A stretch of 17,902 nt of DNA from an uncultured archaeon A07HN63. Its GTDB lineage: Archaea > Halobacteriota > Halobacteria > Halobacteriales > Haloferacaceae. Under the pieces are notes generated by a model. That model worked only from the letters and a program-made list of their open reading frames with translations, ran no database searches and had not been told where the DNA came from. Position numbers and translations under genes: made by a program. The DNA lies in assembly GCA_000496215.1 (NCBI GenBank), contig KI543218.1, forward strand, positions 23,091-40,992, read 5' to 3'. Below, in pieces: positions 8,076 through 17,901 of the stretch; within the stretch, counting starts at the first letter, position 1, and each line of letters starts with the position of its first letter.

Positions 8076-8109
8076 AAGTATGAACTCGGTTGGCATGGAG
8101 ATACAAACC

Positions 8110-8418
8110 ATGGTACGTGAAGATGGTAAGCGGAACTTTGCACTCCGCGAGACGGACGGCTCGGAAAGCAGTGTCTTTCAGGAAATACCCCACGGCAGGC
8201 CGCACTGAAGGCCGCCAGACGACTCGACCCGGCTTCCTCCGAAGGGGCAGCCGAACGCGTCGATCTCGAACTCCGTGAGAAGGGGACCGACAAGGTACAC
8301 ATCGTACGAGGGCTGGGCGTGGGAGGAAGAGGCGCCCGACAACTCGCCCGACTGGATGCCCGGCGAGATCACGGAGGCGAACGTCTCCAAAGAGGGAATC
8401 GAGCACCTCGACGAGTGA
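8110..8418 (+). pseudogene. MC1-type chromosomal (non-histone) protein, broken by two one-base indels
   Basis: MC1 proteins are small monomeric DNA-bending chromatin proteins of haloarchaea and Methanosarcina. The frame from ATG 8110 reads MVREDGKRNFALRETDGSES then SVF, and after that falls out of frame to a stop at 8206. One extra T in the ttt run at 8176-8178 restores SGNTPRQAALKAARRLDP and on to GTDKVHI. A second break follows: dropping G8304 restores YEGWAWEEEAPDNSPDWMPG and ITEANVSKEGIEHLDE, ending at TGA 8416-8418. All the MC1 hallmarks are present (RNF.LR, PRQAALKAA, KVH, W.PGEI). The indels cancel (-1, +1) and no other decay is seen. This means a very recent lesion or sequencing errors; ribosomal frameshifting is less likely. 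In-frame ATGs at 8095 and 8080 are alternative starts. As written no intact protein is made. Confidence 0.88.
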
Positions 8419-8803
8419 GCCCGGCCGTCCTCCAGCGTTCTTACACTATTCGCGCCGTCTCCGCCAGTGTTTAGTCCCGGTTTCGCTGACCTACTGATGC
8501 GCGGCACCCACCCGACGCGACCGTCTGTGCGACACAGGGGATGACCGCTCGACCTCCAGCCGCGTGATATCTTCTATACCGCGGAGCGCGTACCGAGTTT
8601 CACACCGCGTGGGCCGCGGCGATACAGCTGACTCCGTCTCACTACCGTTTCTGCGAGTACTACAGTTGCATTGGCGCATTGTCCGTCGGTGTCTCCGTCC
8701 GAAGGCGCGCTTTTCGGCCAGCTCCGCGGCCGCGAACAGTCCTCCTGCTCTCGTCGGCTGCGCCGCCCGCCCTGCGGCATGAAACTGCATGACGTGGACG
8801 GTT

Positions 8804-8830
8804 CGATTCGACGGCCTTTTGTGTATATCC
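8804..8830 (+). promoter_or_regulatory. rRNA promoter, distal copy
   Basis: CGAT at 8804 is followed 11 bases later by ccttttgtgtatatcc (8815-8830). The arrangement matches the other rRNA elements in this window, though the box itself is the most divergent. Tandem promoters before 16S are well known in haloarchaea. Confidence 0.5.
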
Positions 8831-8909
8831 ACCCTCGACTGAATTGCGCCGGTCAGGTGGCACTCGCCGCCTGTCCGCTACCGTCCGAATCGCCGGACGG
8901 CAGCCAGTT

Positions 8910-8936
8910 CGAAACAGTGCCCTTAAGTAATACGGG
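8910..8936 (+). promoter_or_regulatory. rRNA promoter, middle copy
   Basis: CGAA at 8910 precedes ccttaagtaatacggg (8921-8936) by exactly 11 bases. It sits about 106 bases downstream of the distal copy. CGAA is at the place of a BRE-like element and the second part is the TATA box. Confidence 0.6.
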
Positions 8937-9041
8937 CGATTCGACTGGGATGCAGAGAAACACACTGCGAGCACCCGACCGTTCAACTCGGTTGGTACTC
9001 GCGTGGATCAGTTATTCCGGGCCGATGCGGTCGGTCGCGGA

Positions 9042-9064
9042 TGAACCGATGACCTTATACGGGT
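9042..9064 (+). promoter_or_regulatory. rRNA promoter, proximal copy
   Basis: TGAA at 9042 and ccttatacgggt at 9053-9064 repeat the same 11-base spacing. The 12-base box is identical to the one in the 16S-23S spacer (10976-10987). A start about 25 bases on would place the 5' end of the transcript just before the 16S processing stem (9091). Confidence 0.65.
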
Positions 9065-9090
9065 CTGTCGGATACAATCTGATCCGGATC

Positions 9091-9166
9091 GATGGGGATC
9101 TCGCCACTGCGGTACGCCGTACAGACGAGGTCTGACGTTAGCCTTGGTAGTTCGGTGTCACCCGAT
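9091..9166 (+). other. 5' strand of the 16S processing stem with bulge-helix-bulge
   Basis: gatggggatc (9091-9100) pairs with gatccccatc (10848-10857). The 18 bases at 9136-9153 pair perfectly with 10829-10846. Then come a 4-bp helix ggtg (9154-9157) with cacc (10822-10825), bulges tca (9158-9160) and gac (10826-10828), and cccgat (9161-9166) with atcggg (10816-10821). This is the canonical substrate of the archaeal splicing endonuclease. A local hairpin cagac/gtctg (9122-9134) branches off. Confidence 0.88.
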
Positions 9167-9271
9167 TGCTCGGGCGATGCCGAACTCGGACCATGCAATG
9201 GATTTGGTGACCGATCTCCTTGTGAGATCGTTCCCGCCACCCCCGTGTGACCCTCTGGGTCACACGGACAC

Positions 9272-10740
<1,469 letters not shown>

Positions 10741-10880
10741 AACGATCGAGATCCACCCCTCTGGGGTGGACTCACCTGTTCATACCATTGCAGTCCGACT
10801 CGGCTCGCCCGTGCGATCGGGCACCGACGAACTACCAAGGCTAACGCGATCCCCATCTCGGTCGGCACTGCCGGCCGAGT
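10741..10880 (+). other. 16S-tRNA-Ala spacer with 3' strand of the 16S processing stem
   Basis: An 8-bp hairpin, tccacccc/ggggtgga (10752-10759 with 10763-10770), follows the 16S 3' end. The 3' strand of the 16S stem runs over 10816-10857 (atcggg, cacc, bulge gac 10826-10828, then the 18-base match 10829-10846 and gatccccatc). Cutting at the bulges would free pre-16S from the tRNA-Ala portion. Confidence 0.85.
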
Positions 10881-10952
10881 GGGCTCATAGCTCAGCGGCA
10901 GAGTGCCTCCTTTGCAAGGAGGATGCCGTGGGTTCGAATCCCACTGAGTCCA
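10881..10952 (+). tRNA. tRNA-Ala, anticodon TGC
   Basis: The acceptor stem gggctca pairs with tgagtcc (one G-U) and the discriminator is A. The anticodon stem cctcc/ggagg holds the loop tttgcaa with TGC at 10913-10915. The T-arm gtggg-TTCGAAT-cccac is perfect. CCA is not encoded. A tRNA-Ala in the 16S-23S spacer is the usual euryarchaeal arrangement; this RNA is co-transcribed with the rRNAs. Confidence 0.98.
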
Positions 10953-10964
10953 TCCGCGTAGCTC

Positions 10965-10987
10965 CGAACCGTTCCCCTTATACGGGT
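10965..10987 (+). promoter_or_regulatory. Internal rRNA promoter in the 16S-23S spacer
   Basis: CGAA at 10965 and ccttatacgggt at 10976-10987 copy the proximal leader promoter, with the same 12-base box and 11-base spacing. It lies 13 bases after tRNA-Ala and could add transcripts of 23S, 5S and tRNA-Cys. Spacer promoters are known from haloarchaeal rRNA operons. Confidence 0.65.
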
Positions 10988-11099
10988 GACAGCGTTCGGA
11001 TCTACCACGACGAACCGATGCACCATCCCGTGTGAGCGGGTTGGGAAGGGTCGAGCGTTCCGGACCTACCACCCCGGAACGCAATGAGATCGTGTGTAC

Positions 11100-11128
11100 G
11101 TGCAATCCAGGCGTCCACTGGACCCAGT
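11100..11128 (+). other. 5' strand of the 23S processing stem with bulge-helix-bulge
   Basis: gtgcaatccag (11100-11110) pairs with ctggattgcac (14229-14239), and ctggacccagt (11118-11128) with actgggtccag (14211-14221). Between them gcgt (11111-11114) pairs with gcgc (14222-14225). Bulges cca (11115-11117) and gaa (14226-14228) flank it: two 3-nt bulges around 4 bp, the canonical splicing-endonuclease motif. Confidence 0.9.
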
Positions 11129-11267
11129 GCAGTTTGCTGTCGTCGCTTTGCGAGGACAGCACCGGGTCACAGTGACACATTAGAGACAGACGTTGTCTGT
11201 CTCGACCGAGATGATCCTCTGGATCATCTCACCAGCGATAACATTCGTCCGAATGTTATCTCTTCAA

Positions 11268-14187
<2,920 letters not shown>

Positions 14188-14320
14188 TCATACGCACTGC
14201 GACCCACTGAACTGGGTCCAGGCGCGAACTGGATTGCACATACATACGATTTGAGTGATCGCGAGATCACGAGGTGGTAGCACCGATTTGGAGCAACAAC
14301 GGTTCGATTCCGTTGGTCGG
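14188..14320 (+). other. 23S-5S spacer with 3' strand of the 23S processing stem
   Basis: The 3' strand of the bulge-helix-bulge stem lies at 14211-14239. A perfect hairpin gtgatc/gatcac (~14255-14270) comes next, then the tRNA-like mini-element that ends at the 5S start. There is no protein gene. Confidence 0.8.
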
Positions 14321-14321
14321 T
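14282..14321 (+). other. tRNA-like mini-element (T-arm plus acceptor-like stem) abutting 5S
   Basis: aacgg-TTCGATT-ccgtt (14298-14314) is a perfect 5-bp tRNA T-arm with a standard 7-base T-loop. Flanking accga (14282-14286) pairs with tcggt (14317-14321), making an acceptor-like stem that ends at the 5' end of 5S. There is no anticodon arm. In Haloferax volcanii tRNase Z has been reported to mature the 5' end of 5S using such a structure, and this element fits that role. Confidence 0.75.
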
Positions 14322-14442
14322 TTCGGCGGCCACAGCGACGAGGTTCCACCCGTACCCATCCCGAACACGGAAGTTAAGCTCGTCAGCGTTCCACGCCGTA
14401 CTGGAGTGGGAGACCCTCTGGGATCCGTGGTTCGCCGCCACC
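14321..14442 (+). rRNA. rrf: 5S ribosomal RNA
   Basis: The RNA of about 122 bases has terminal stem cggcggcc with ggttcgccgcc, the conserved cccgtacccatcccgaacac segment and the gtactggagtgggagaccct region. The order after 23S is the standard one. The 5' end is uncertain by one to two bases because it overlaps the mini-tRNA stem. Confidence 0.96.
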
Positions 14443-14464
14443 CATTCATACTTTCATTCACACC

Positions 14465-14512
14465 GTGAGCGAATCGCTTCGCTCACCTGCTGTCTTCCCT
14501 CGTTGAGAGGGA
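14465..14512 (+). terminator. Hairpins after 5S, possible terminator or processing site
   Basis: gtgagcgaa (14465-14473) and ttcgctcac (14478-14486) form a perfect 9-bp stem with loop tcgc. tccctc/gaggga (14496-14501 with 14507-14512) forms a second. A T-rich stretch lies just before them rather than after, so termination is uncertain. Confidence 0.4.
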
Positions 14513-14600
14513 TCACTCTCGCCCGGCGGCGATCACTACCCGTTGAGCTGCGGCACAGTCCTGAGGCTCGCCAGCCGCCAACGCGGCACCAACCGCTAGG

Positions 14601-14606
14601 CTTAAG
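14601..14606 (+). promoter_or_regulatory. TATA-like box of tRNA-Cys
   Basis: cttaag starts 32 bases before the tRNA and resembles the ccttaag of the middle rRNA promoter. It may allow tRNA-Cys to be made apart from the rRNA transcript. Confidence 0.4.
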
Positions 14607-14632
14607 CGACTCTCGGGGGTAGCTGACACCGC

Positions 14633-14708
14633 GCCAAGGTGGCAGAGTCCGGCCTAACGCAGCGGCCTGCAGAGCCGCCCATCGTCGGTTCAAATCCGAC
14701 CCTTGGCT
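14633..14708 (+). tRNA. tRNA-Cys, anticodon GCA
   Basis: The acceptor stem gccaagg/ccttggc is perfect and the discriminator is T (U73), the main identity base of tRNA-Cys. The anticodon stem gcggc/gccgc holds ctgcaga with GCA at 14669-14671. The T-arm is gtcgg-TTCAAAT-ccgac. CCA is not encoded. tRNA-Cys after 5S is the usual haloarchaeal operon end. Confidence 0.97.
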
Positions 14709-14806
14709 TCCTGCTGCGAACATACGTGAGCAGCGGAAGCCATACTGATTTGAACCCTGTGACGAGCAACGCGAAGTCACTCCGGTTCAAATCCGACCCT
14801 TGGCTT
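14686..14806 (+). repeat. 24-base direct repeat of the tRNA-Cys 3' end, att-like
   Basis: The bases 14686-14709 (3' T-stem, acceptor strand and discriminator of tRNA-Cys, plus one T) recur exactly at 14783-14806, 97 bases on. The second copy has no tRNA body. Duplicated tRNA 3' ends are the mark of site-specific integration, but no integrase is present and only 73 bases lie between. The inner gatttgaacc (14747-14756) is an inverted copy of the repeat core. It pairs with 14784-14793, with gtgac/gtcac (14759-14763, 14776-14780) inside the stem. Confidence 0.85.
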
Positions 14807-14845
14807 TGCTACTATCTACTCGCTCGTCTCCGATTGCTTCAGTAT

Positions 14846-14851
14846 AAAAAA
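14846..14851 (-). terminator. T6 tract downstream of the membrane-protein gene
   Basis: On the minus strand a run of six Ts (gcgctttttta context) lies 13 bases after the stop codon at 14864. Oligo-T is the main intrinsic termination signal in archaea. Confidence 0.6.
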
Positions 14852-14863
14852 GCGCGAAACTGC

Positions 14864-15202
14864 TCAGACGAGCCGCCGCTCGATGCGGTGGAGATAGCCC
14901 AGACTGAGCAGCGTCGCGTGCACGAACCAGGTGCCGATTCCCGCGTAGACGACTGCCCCGCCCGTATAGAGGATCGCTCTCGCGACGACGAACGACACCG
15001 GATTCACCGCAAACGACAGGACGACCATCGCCAGCCCACCGACGATGGCGAGGCCACCATACAGTAACAGTCTGTCCGAGTCGCCGACTGCGGTCAGTGT
15101 TTCGGGGAAGTACGTCTCACTGATCCAGCGGTGGAGTTGTTTCGGCAACGACACACTCCGCTCGACGCCGACGTGATCCACCCCGACTGACTCCTCGCTC
15201 AT
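14864..15202 (-). CDS. Two-helix membrane protein of unknown function
   Basis: I do not recognise this 112-residue protein. A polar, acidic N-terminal part (1-44) contains a possible amphipathic stretch LHRWISETYFPE. Two membrane segments follow, at about 45-66 (LLLYGGLAIVGGLAMVVLSF) and 70-103. A short basic tail, HRIERRLV, comes last; by the positive-inside rule both ends would face the cytoplasm. The hydrophobic pattern and acidic start look like a real haloarchaeal protein. The ATG at 15202 is the only sensible start. A T6 tract follows the stop. It converges with the rRNA/tRNA-Cys unit and diverges from the TRAM gene. Confidence 0.75.
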   Translation of the reverse strand: MSEESVGVDHVGVERSVSLPKQLHRWISETYFPETLTAVGDSDRLLLYGGLAIVGGLAMVVLSFAVNPVSFVVARAILYTGGAVVYAGIGTWFVHATLLSLGYLHRIERRLV

Positions 15203-15538
15203 GATTTTTGAGCGCGGCTTGCCGCGGCGGTTGCCCCGTTCCGACCGGATACAGCGGCTGCTATCTGTCGTGGTGGCTGCAACCGATACGAATCTGTGGG
15301 CCGTCGTCGACTGCTCGTGCCGATGGCTGTGAGTAGTTCTGTCGCGCGCGTGATGGCGGCTGTACCTATCCCTATCGTACCGTGGTTATCGGTGCTGAAC
15401 ATGGTCTACCCCTACCAAGCGTAGCTGCGACTTGGCTGTATTATCAGTAATGACAACAAAGGGTAATAAAACTACTGCTCGTTGCTCCTGAACGGTACAA
15501 ACCAGCAAAATCAAGCCCCCGTGGCACAAGCCCACAGT
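15203..15538. other. Spacer between divergent membrane-protein and TRAM genes
   Basis: No gene is convincing here. A 67-codon minus-strand frame (15402-15199) would overlap the membrane-protein start by ATGA. It is basic and unlike known proteins. A plus-strand 33-codon hydrophobic frame (15323-15424) has no supporting signal. The last 80 bases are AT-rich and carry the TRAM promoter. Confidence 0.5.
15464..15471 (+). promoter_or_regulatory. TATA-like box of the TRAM gene
   Basis: taataaaa lies about 70 bases before the ATG at 15539, predicting an mRNA leader of roughly 40-45 bases. If instead the GTG at 15521 is used, the leader is shorter. Confidence 0.4.
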
Positions 15539-15976
15539 ATGGTTGAGATAGCTGACGATCTGCTGTGTCTGTACACCGCCGAAATCGATACTGAGGGCGA
15601 TACCTACACGATCGAGGTGCCGGACCGCGAGATCGAACAGGGGAAGGTCGACACCGACGGCACCCACCGTGTGGCGATTCTTCCGACCGAACTGACCGAG
15701 TCACCGTCGTCGACTCAGTCGCGGTCGGCACCCGGCACACGAGGGACCGACCACGACGACCACTCGGACTCGCCGCCCGTCGACGAGGGTGACGTGGTCG
15801 ATGTCGAGATCGAGAGCCTCGGGGATCAGGGCGACGGCATCGCCCGCGTTGGCCCGGGCTACGTCGTCATCGTCGCCGACACAGAGGTTGGCGAACGGGT
15901 CTCCGTCCGGATCACCGAGGCCCAGTCCAACGTCGCGTTTGCGGACGTGGTCGAGCGATACGACCGAGACGAGTAG
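15539..15976 (+). CDS. TRAM-domain protein
   Basis: The 145-residue acidic protein has an N-terminal part, MVEIADDLLCLYTAEIDTEG to HRVAILP (1-~48), and a low-complexity Ser/Asp/His-rich linker (~50-78). A C-terminal TRAM domain follows at about 79-143 (DEGDVVDVEIESLGDQGDGI, GYVVIVADTEVGERVSVRI, FADVVERY). TRAM is a small beta-barrel RNA-binding domain, also found in tRNA methylthiotransferases and RumA-type methyltransferases. Stand-alone archaeal TRAM proteins act as RNA chaperones. No catalytic domain is fused here. ATG 15539 is chosen because the conserved N-terminal part begins there; the upstream GTG 15521 and TTG 15482 give extensions without family features. RNA binding follows from the family; the target RNA is unknown. 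Confidence 0.88.
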   Translation: MVEIADDLLCLYTAEIDTEGDTYTIEVPDREIEQGKVDTDGTHRVAILPTELTESPSSTQSRSAPGTRGTDHDDHSDSPPVDEGDVVDVEIESLGDQGDGIARVGPGYVVIVADTEVGERVSVRITEAQSNVAFADVVERYDRDE

Positions 15977-16041
15977 TCGAGCCGTGGGACCGACCTGAGT
16001 CGCTGGCGCGCTGGCCGCGACCCCGATGAGACCCGGCCGTC

Positions 16042-16052
16042 GATATATAAAA
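16042..16052 (+). promoter_or_regulatory. Strong TATA box in the TRAM-thermosome gap
   Basis: gatatataaaa is a near-consensus archaeal TATA box. It lies 66 bases after the TRAM stop and ~175 bases before the thermosome ATG, which has its own box. It predicts a start near 16070. Confidence 0.55.
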
Positions 16053-16069
16053 CAGCTGAAAATCGAACC

Positions 16070-16145
16070 GACCACCAACTCGGGTTGCGTGGTAACACGG
16101 CACACGGGACGGATTAACCCTACCGCTTGCTTGCTATTTTTTCTT
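16070..16145 (+). ncRNA. Candidate small RNA or leader upstream of the thermosome gene
   Basis: From the start predicted by the TATA box at 16042 there is a hairpin: ccac-caac (16072-16079), loop tcgg, then gttg-c-gtgg (16084-16092, one bulged c). A T6 tract with more Ts follows at 16137-16145. The unit, about 70-75 bases, has a promoter, structure and a T-tract terminator but no reading frame. It matches no RNA family I know. The T-tract could instead end the TRAM mRNA. Confidence 0.35.
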
Positions 16146-16181
16146 ATGACCACGTTCTCTCCGACTCGCGCTGTTCGCCAA

Positions 16182-16200
16182 CGAACAACAGTTTTATATA
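16182..16200 (+). promoter_or_regulatory. Thermosome promoter (CGAA plus TATA)
   Basis: CGAA at 16182-16185 is followed by ttttatata (16192-16200), 28 bases before the ATG at 16228. The transcript would be almost leaderless. CGAA sits at the BRE position with the same spacing seen in the rRNA promoters. Heat-shock control is expected for chaperonin genes in this group, but no further operator is visible. Confidence 0.7.
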
Positions 16201-16227
16201 GAATCACAAACAATCAGTCGGTGAACC

Positions 16228-17901
16228 ATGAGTCAACGTATGCAACAGGGCCAGCCGATGATCATTCTCGGAGACGATTCACAGCGCGTCCAGGACAAGG
16301 ACGCCCAGCAGTACAACATTTCCGCGGCCCGGGCGGTCGCCGACTCCGTTCGGTCGACACTCGGTCCGAAGGGGATGGACAAGATGCTCGTCACGTCGAC
16401 GGGCGATGTCACCATCACGAACGACGGTGTCACCATCCTCCAGGAGATGGACATCGACAACCCGACGGCGGAGATGATCGTCGAGGTTGCCGAAACGCAG
16501 GAAGACGAGGCCGGTGACGGCACGACCACCGCCGTCGCCATCGCCGGTGAACTCCTGAAAAACGCCGAGGACCTCCTCGATCAGGAGATTCACCCGACGG
16601 CGATCATCAAGGGCTTCCACCTCGCCAGCGAGCGCGCCCGCGAGGAAGTCGACAACATCGCCGAGCCGGTCGACCCCGACGACGAGGAACTCATCCAGAA
16701 GGTCGCCGAGACCTCGATGACCGGCAAGGGCGCGGAGCTCGAAAAGGAGGTCCTCGCCGACCTCGTCGTCCGCGCCGTCCAGCAGATCACCGTCGAGGCC
16801 GACGACGGCTCTCACGTCGTCGACCTCCAGAACCTCAACATCGAGACCCAGACCGGCCGCTCGGCCAGCGAGTCCGAGCTGCTCGCCGGCGGCGTCATCG
16901 ACAAGGACCCGGTCAGCGACGAGATGCCGACGGCCGTCGACGACGCCAGCACGCTGCTGCTCAACGAGGCCATCGAGATCGAGGAAGCCGACGTCGACAC
17001 GCAGGTATCCATCGAATCCCCCGACCAGCTTCAGGAGTTCCTCGATCAGGAGGAAGAACAGCTCAAGGCAAAGGTCGACCAGATCGTCGACTCCGGTGCC
17101 GACGTGGTCTTCTGTCAGAAGGGCATCGACGACATGGCCCAGCACTACCTCGCCAAGGAGGGCGTGCTGGCCATCCGTCGCGCCAAGAAGTCCGACATCT
17201 CGTTCCTCAAGAACGTCCTCGGTGGCTCGGTCGTCACGGACATCGACTCCCTGACCGCCGACCACCTTGGCGAGGGCTCGATCAGCCGCGACGAGGAGGG
17301 CGAACTGTTCTACGTCGAGGGCAACGGCGACGAGGTCCACGGGACGACGCTCCTGCTGCGCGGCTCGACCGACCACGTCGTCGACGAGCTCGAACGCGGC
17401 ATCAGCGACGCGATCGACGTTGTTTCGACGACGATCTCGGACGGCCGCGTGCTCGCCGGCGGCGGCGCGCCAGAGGTCGAGATTGCCTCGCGACTCCGCG
17501 ATTACGCCGACAGCGTCGAGGGCCGCGAGCAGCTGGCCGTCGAGGCCTTCGCCGACTCGCTGGAACTCGTGCCCCGCGTCCTCGCCGAGAACGCCGGGCT
17601 GGACTCCATCGACCTGCTCGTCGACCTCCGCTCGGAACACGAGAGCGGTGACACCCACACCGGTCTGAACGCCCTCACCGGCGAAATCGGTGACACATTC
17701 GAGGCTGGCGTTGTCGAGCCGGCCCACGCCAAAGAGCAGGCTATCTCGTCGGCTGCCGAAGCCGCCAACCTCGTGATGAAGATCGACGACATCATCTCCG
17801 CCGGCGACCTCTCGACCGACAAAGAGGACGACGACGGACCCGGCGGTGCCGGCGGCATGGGCGGCATGGGCGGCATGGGTGGCATGGGCGGCGCAATGTA
17901 A
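16228..17901 (+). CDS. ths: Thermosome subunit (group II chaperonin)
   Basis: This is an ATP-driven folding chaperone of 557 residues that assembles into double rings with a built-in lid, in the cytoplasm. Nucleotide-site motifs are LGPKGMDKM (45-53), GDVTITNDGVTIL (59-71), the catalytic GDGTTT (96-101, Asp 97) and GGGAPEVEI (411-419). The apical lid region lies mid-protein. The tail ends in four GGM repeats and GGAM, typical of haloarchaeal subunits, which aids detection but not paralogue naming. Haloarchaea carry two or three paralogues. The YNISAARAVADSVRSTLGPKG and HPTAIIKGFHLAS segments place it in one clear paralogue group, but I do not assign alpha or beta. The gene is complete; its stop ends one base before the window edge. 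Confidence 0.97.
   Translation: MSQRMQQGQPMIILGDDSQRVQDKDAQQYNISAARAVADSVRSTLGPKGMDKMLVTSTGDVTITNDGVTILQEMDIDNPTAEMIVEVAETQEDEAGDGTTTAVAIAGELLKNAEDLLDQEIHPTAIIKGFHLASERAREEVDNIAEPVDPDDEELIQKVAETSMTGKGAELEKEVLADLVVRAVQQITVEADDGSHVVDLQNLNIETQTGRSASESELLAGGVIDKDPVSDEMPTAVDDASTLLLNEAIEIEEADVDTQVSIESPDQLQEFLDQEEEQLKAKVDQIVDSGADVVFCQKGIDDMAQHYLAKEGVLAIRRAKKSDISFLKNVLGGSVVTDIDSLTADHLGEGSISRDEEGELFYVEGNGDEVHGTTLLLRGSTDHVVDELERGISDAIDVVSTTISDGRVLAGGGAPEVEIASRLRDYADSVEGREQLAVEAFADSLELVPRVLAENAGLDSIDLLVDLRSEHESGDTHTGLNALTGEIGDTFEAGVVEPAHAKEQAISSAAEAANLVMKIDDIISAGDLSTDKEDDDGPGGAGGMGGMGGMGGMGGAM

Larger units (their letters stand above)
8419..9271 (+). other. rRNA operon leader region
   Basis: No credible protein gene lies in these 853 bases; the open frames are Arg/Ser/Pro-rich and cross the promoters. 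The first ~380 bases show nothing recognisable. From ~8800 there are three promoter-like elements, then the 5' strand of the 16S processing stem. Just before mature 16S come two perfect hairpins: cgatctc/gagatcg (9212-9218 with 9224-9230) and an 11-bp stem, 9243-9253 with 9257-9267 (ccgtgtgaccc, loop tct). A further 7-bp hairpin, ccgtccg/cggacgg, is at 8881-8900. Confidence 0.75.
10953..11267 (+). other. tRNA-Ala to 23S spacer, hairpin-rich
   Basis: There is no protein gene. It carries an internal promoter (10965-10987), the 5' strand of the 23S processing stem (11100-11128) and a run of strong hairpins before 23S. These are an 8-bp stem agacagac/gtctgtct with loop gtt, a 10-bp stem gagatgatcc/ggatcatctc with loop tct near 11208-11230, and an 11-bp perfect stem gataacattcg/cgaatgttatc (11237-11247 with 11250-11260) ending seven bases before mature 23S. 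Confidence 0.8.
14443..14632 (+). other. 5S to tRNA-Cys spacer
   Basis: It holds two hairpins (described separately), a T-rich ttcatactttcattca run at 14445-14460, and a TATA-like box for tRNA-Cys. No protein gene is supported. Confidence 0.6.

Noticed and set aside
8671..9135. 154-codon plus-strand frame before 16S
   Set aside because: It crosses all three rRNA promoters and the processing stem, and its composition is not haloarchaeal protein-like.
14783..14806. Second tRNA-Cys gene
   Set aside because: Only the 3' strand of a T-arm and acceptor is present; there is no acceptor 5' strand, D-arm or anticodon arm before it.
15199..15402. 67-codon minus-strand frame overlapping the membrane-protein start by ATGA
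   Set aside because: The overlap looks like translational coupling, but the peptide is basic, Ala/Thr-rich and unlike known proteins; too weak to call.
15323..15424. 33-codon hydrophobic plus-strand frame
   Set aside because: It has no promoter or start signal, and the hydrophobic bias can arise by chance in this spacer.
16279..17727. 482-codon minus-strand frame opposite the thermosome gene
   Set aside because: It is an antisense shadow created by codon bias; the plus strand carries every chaperonin motif.
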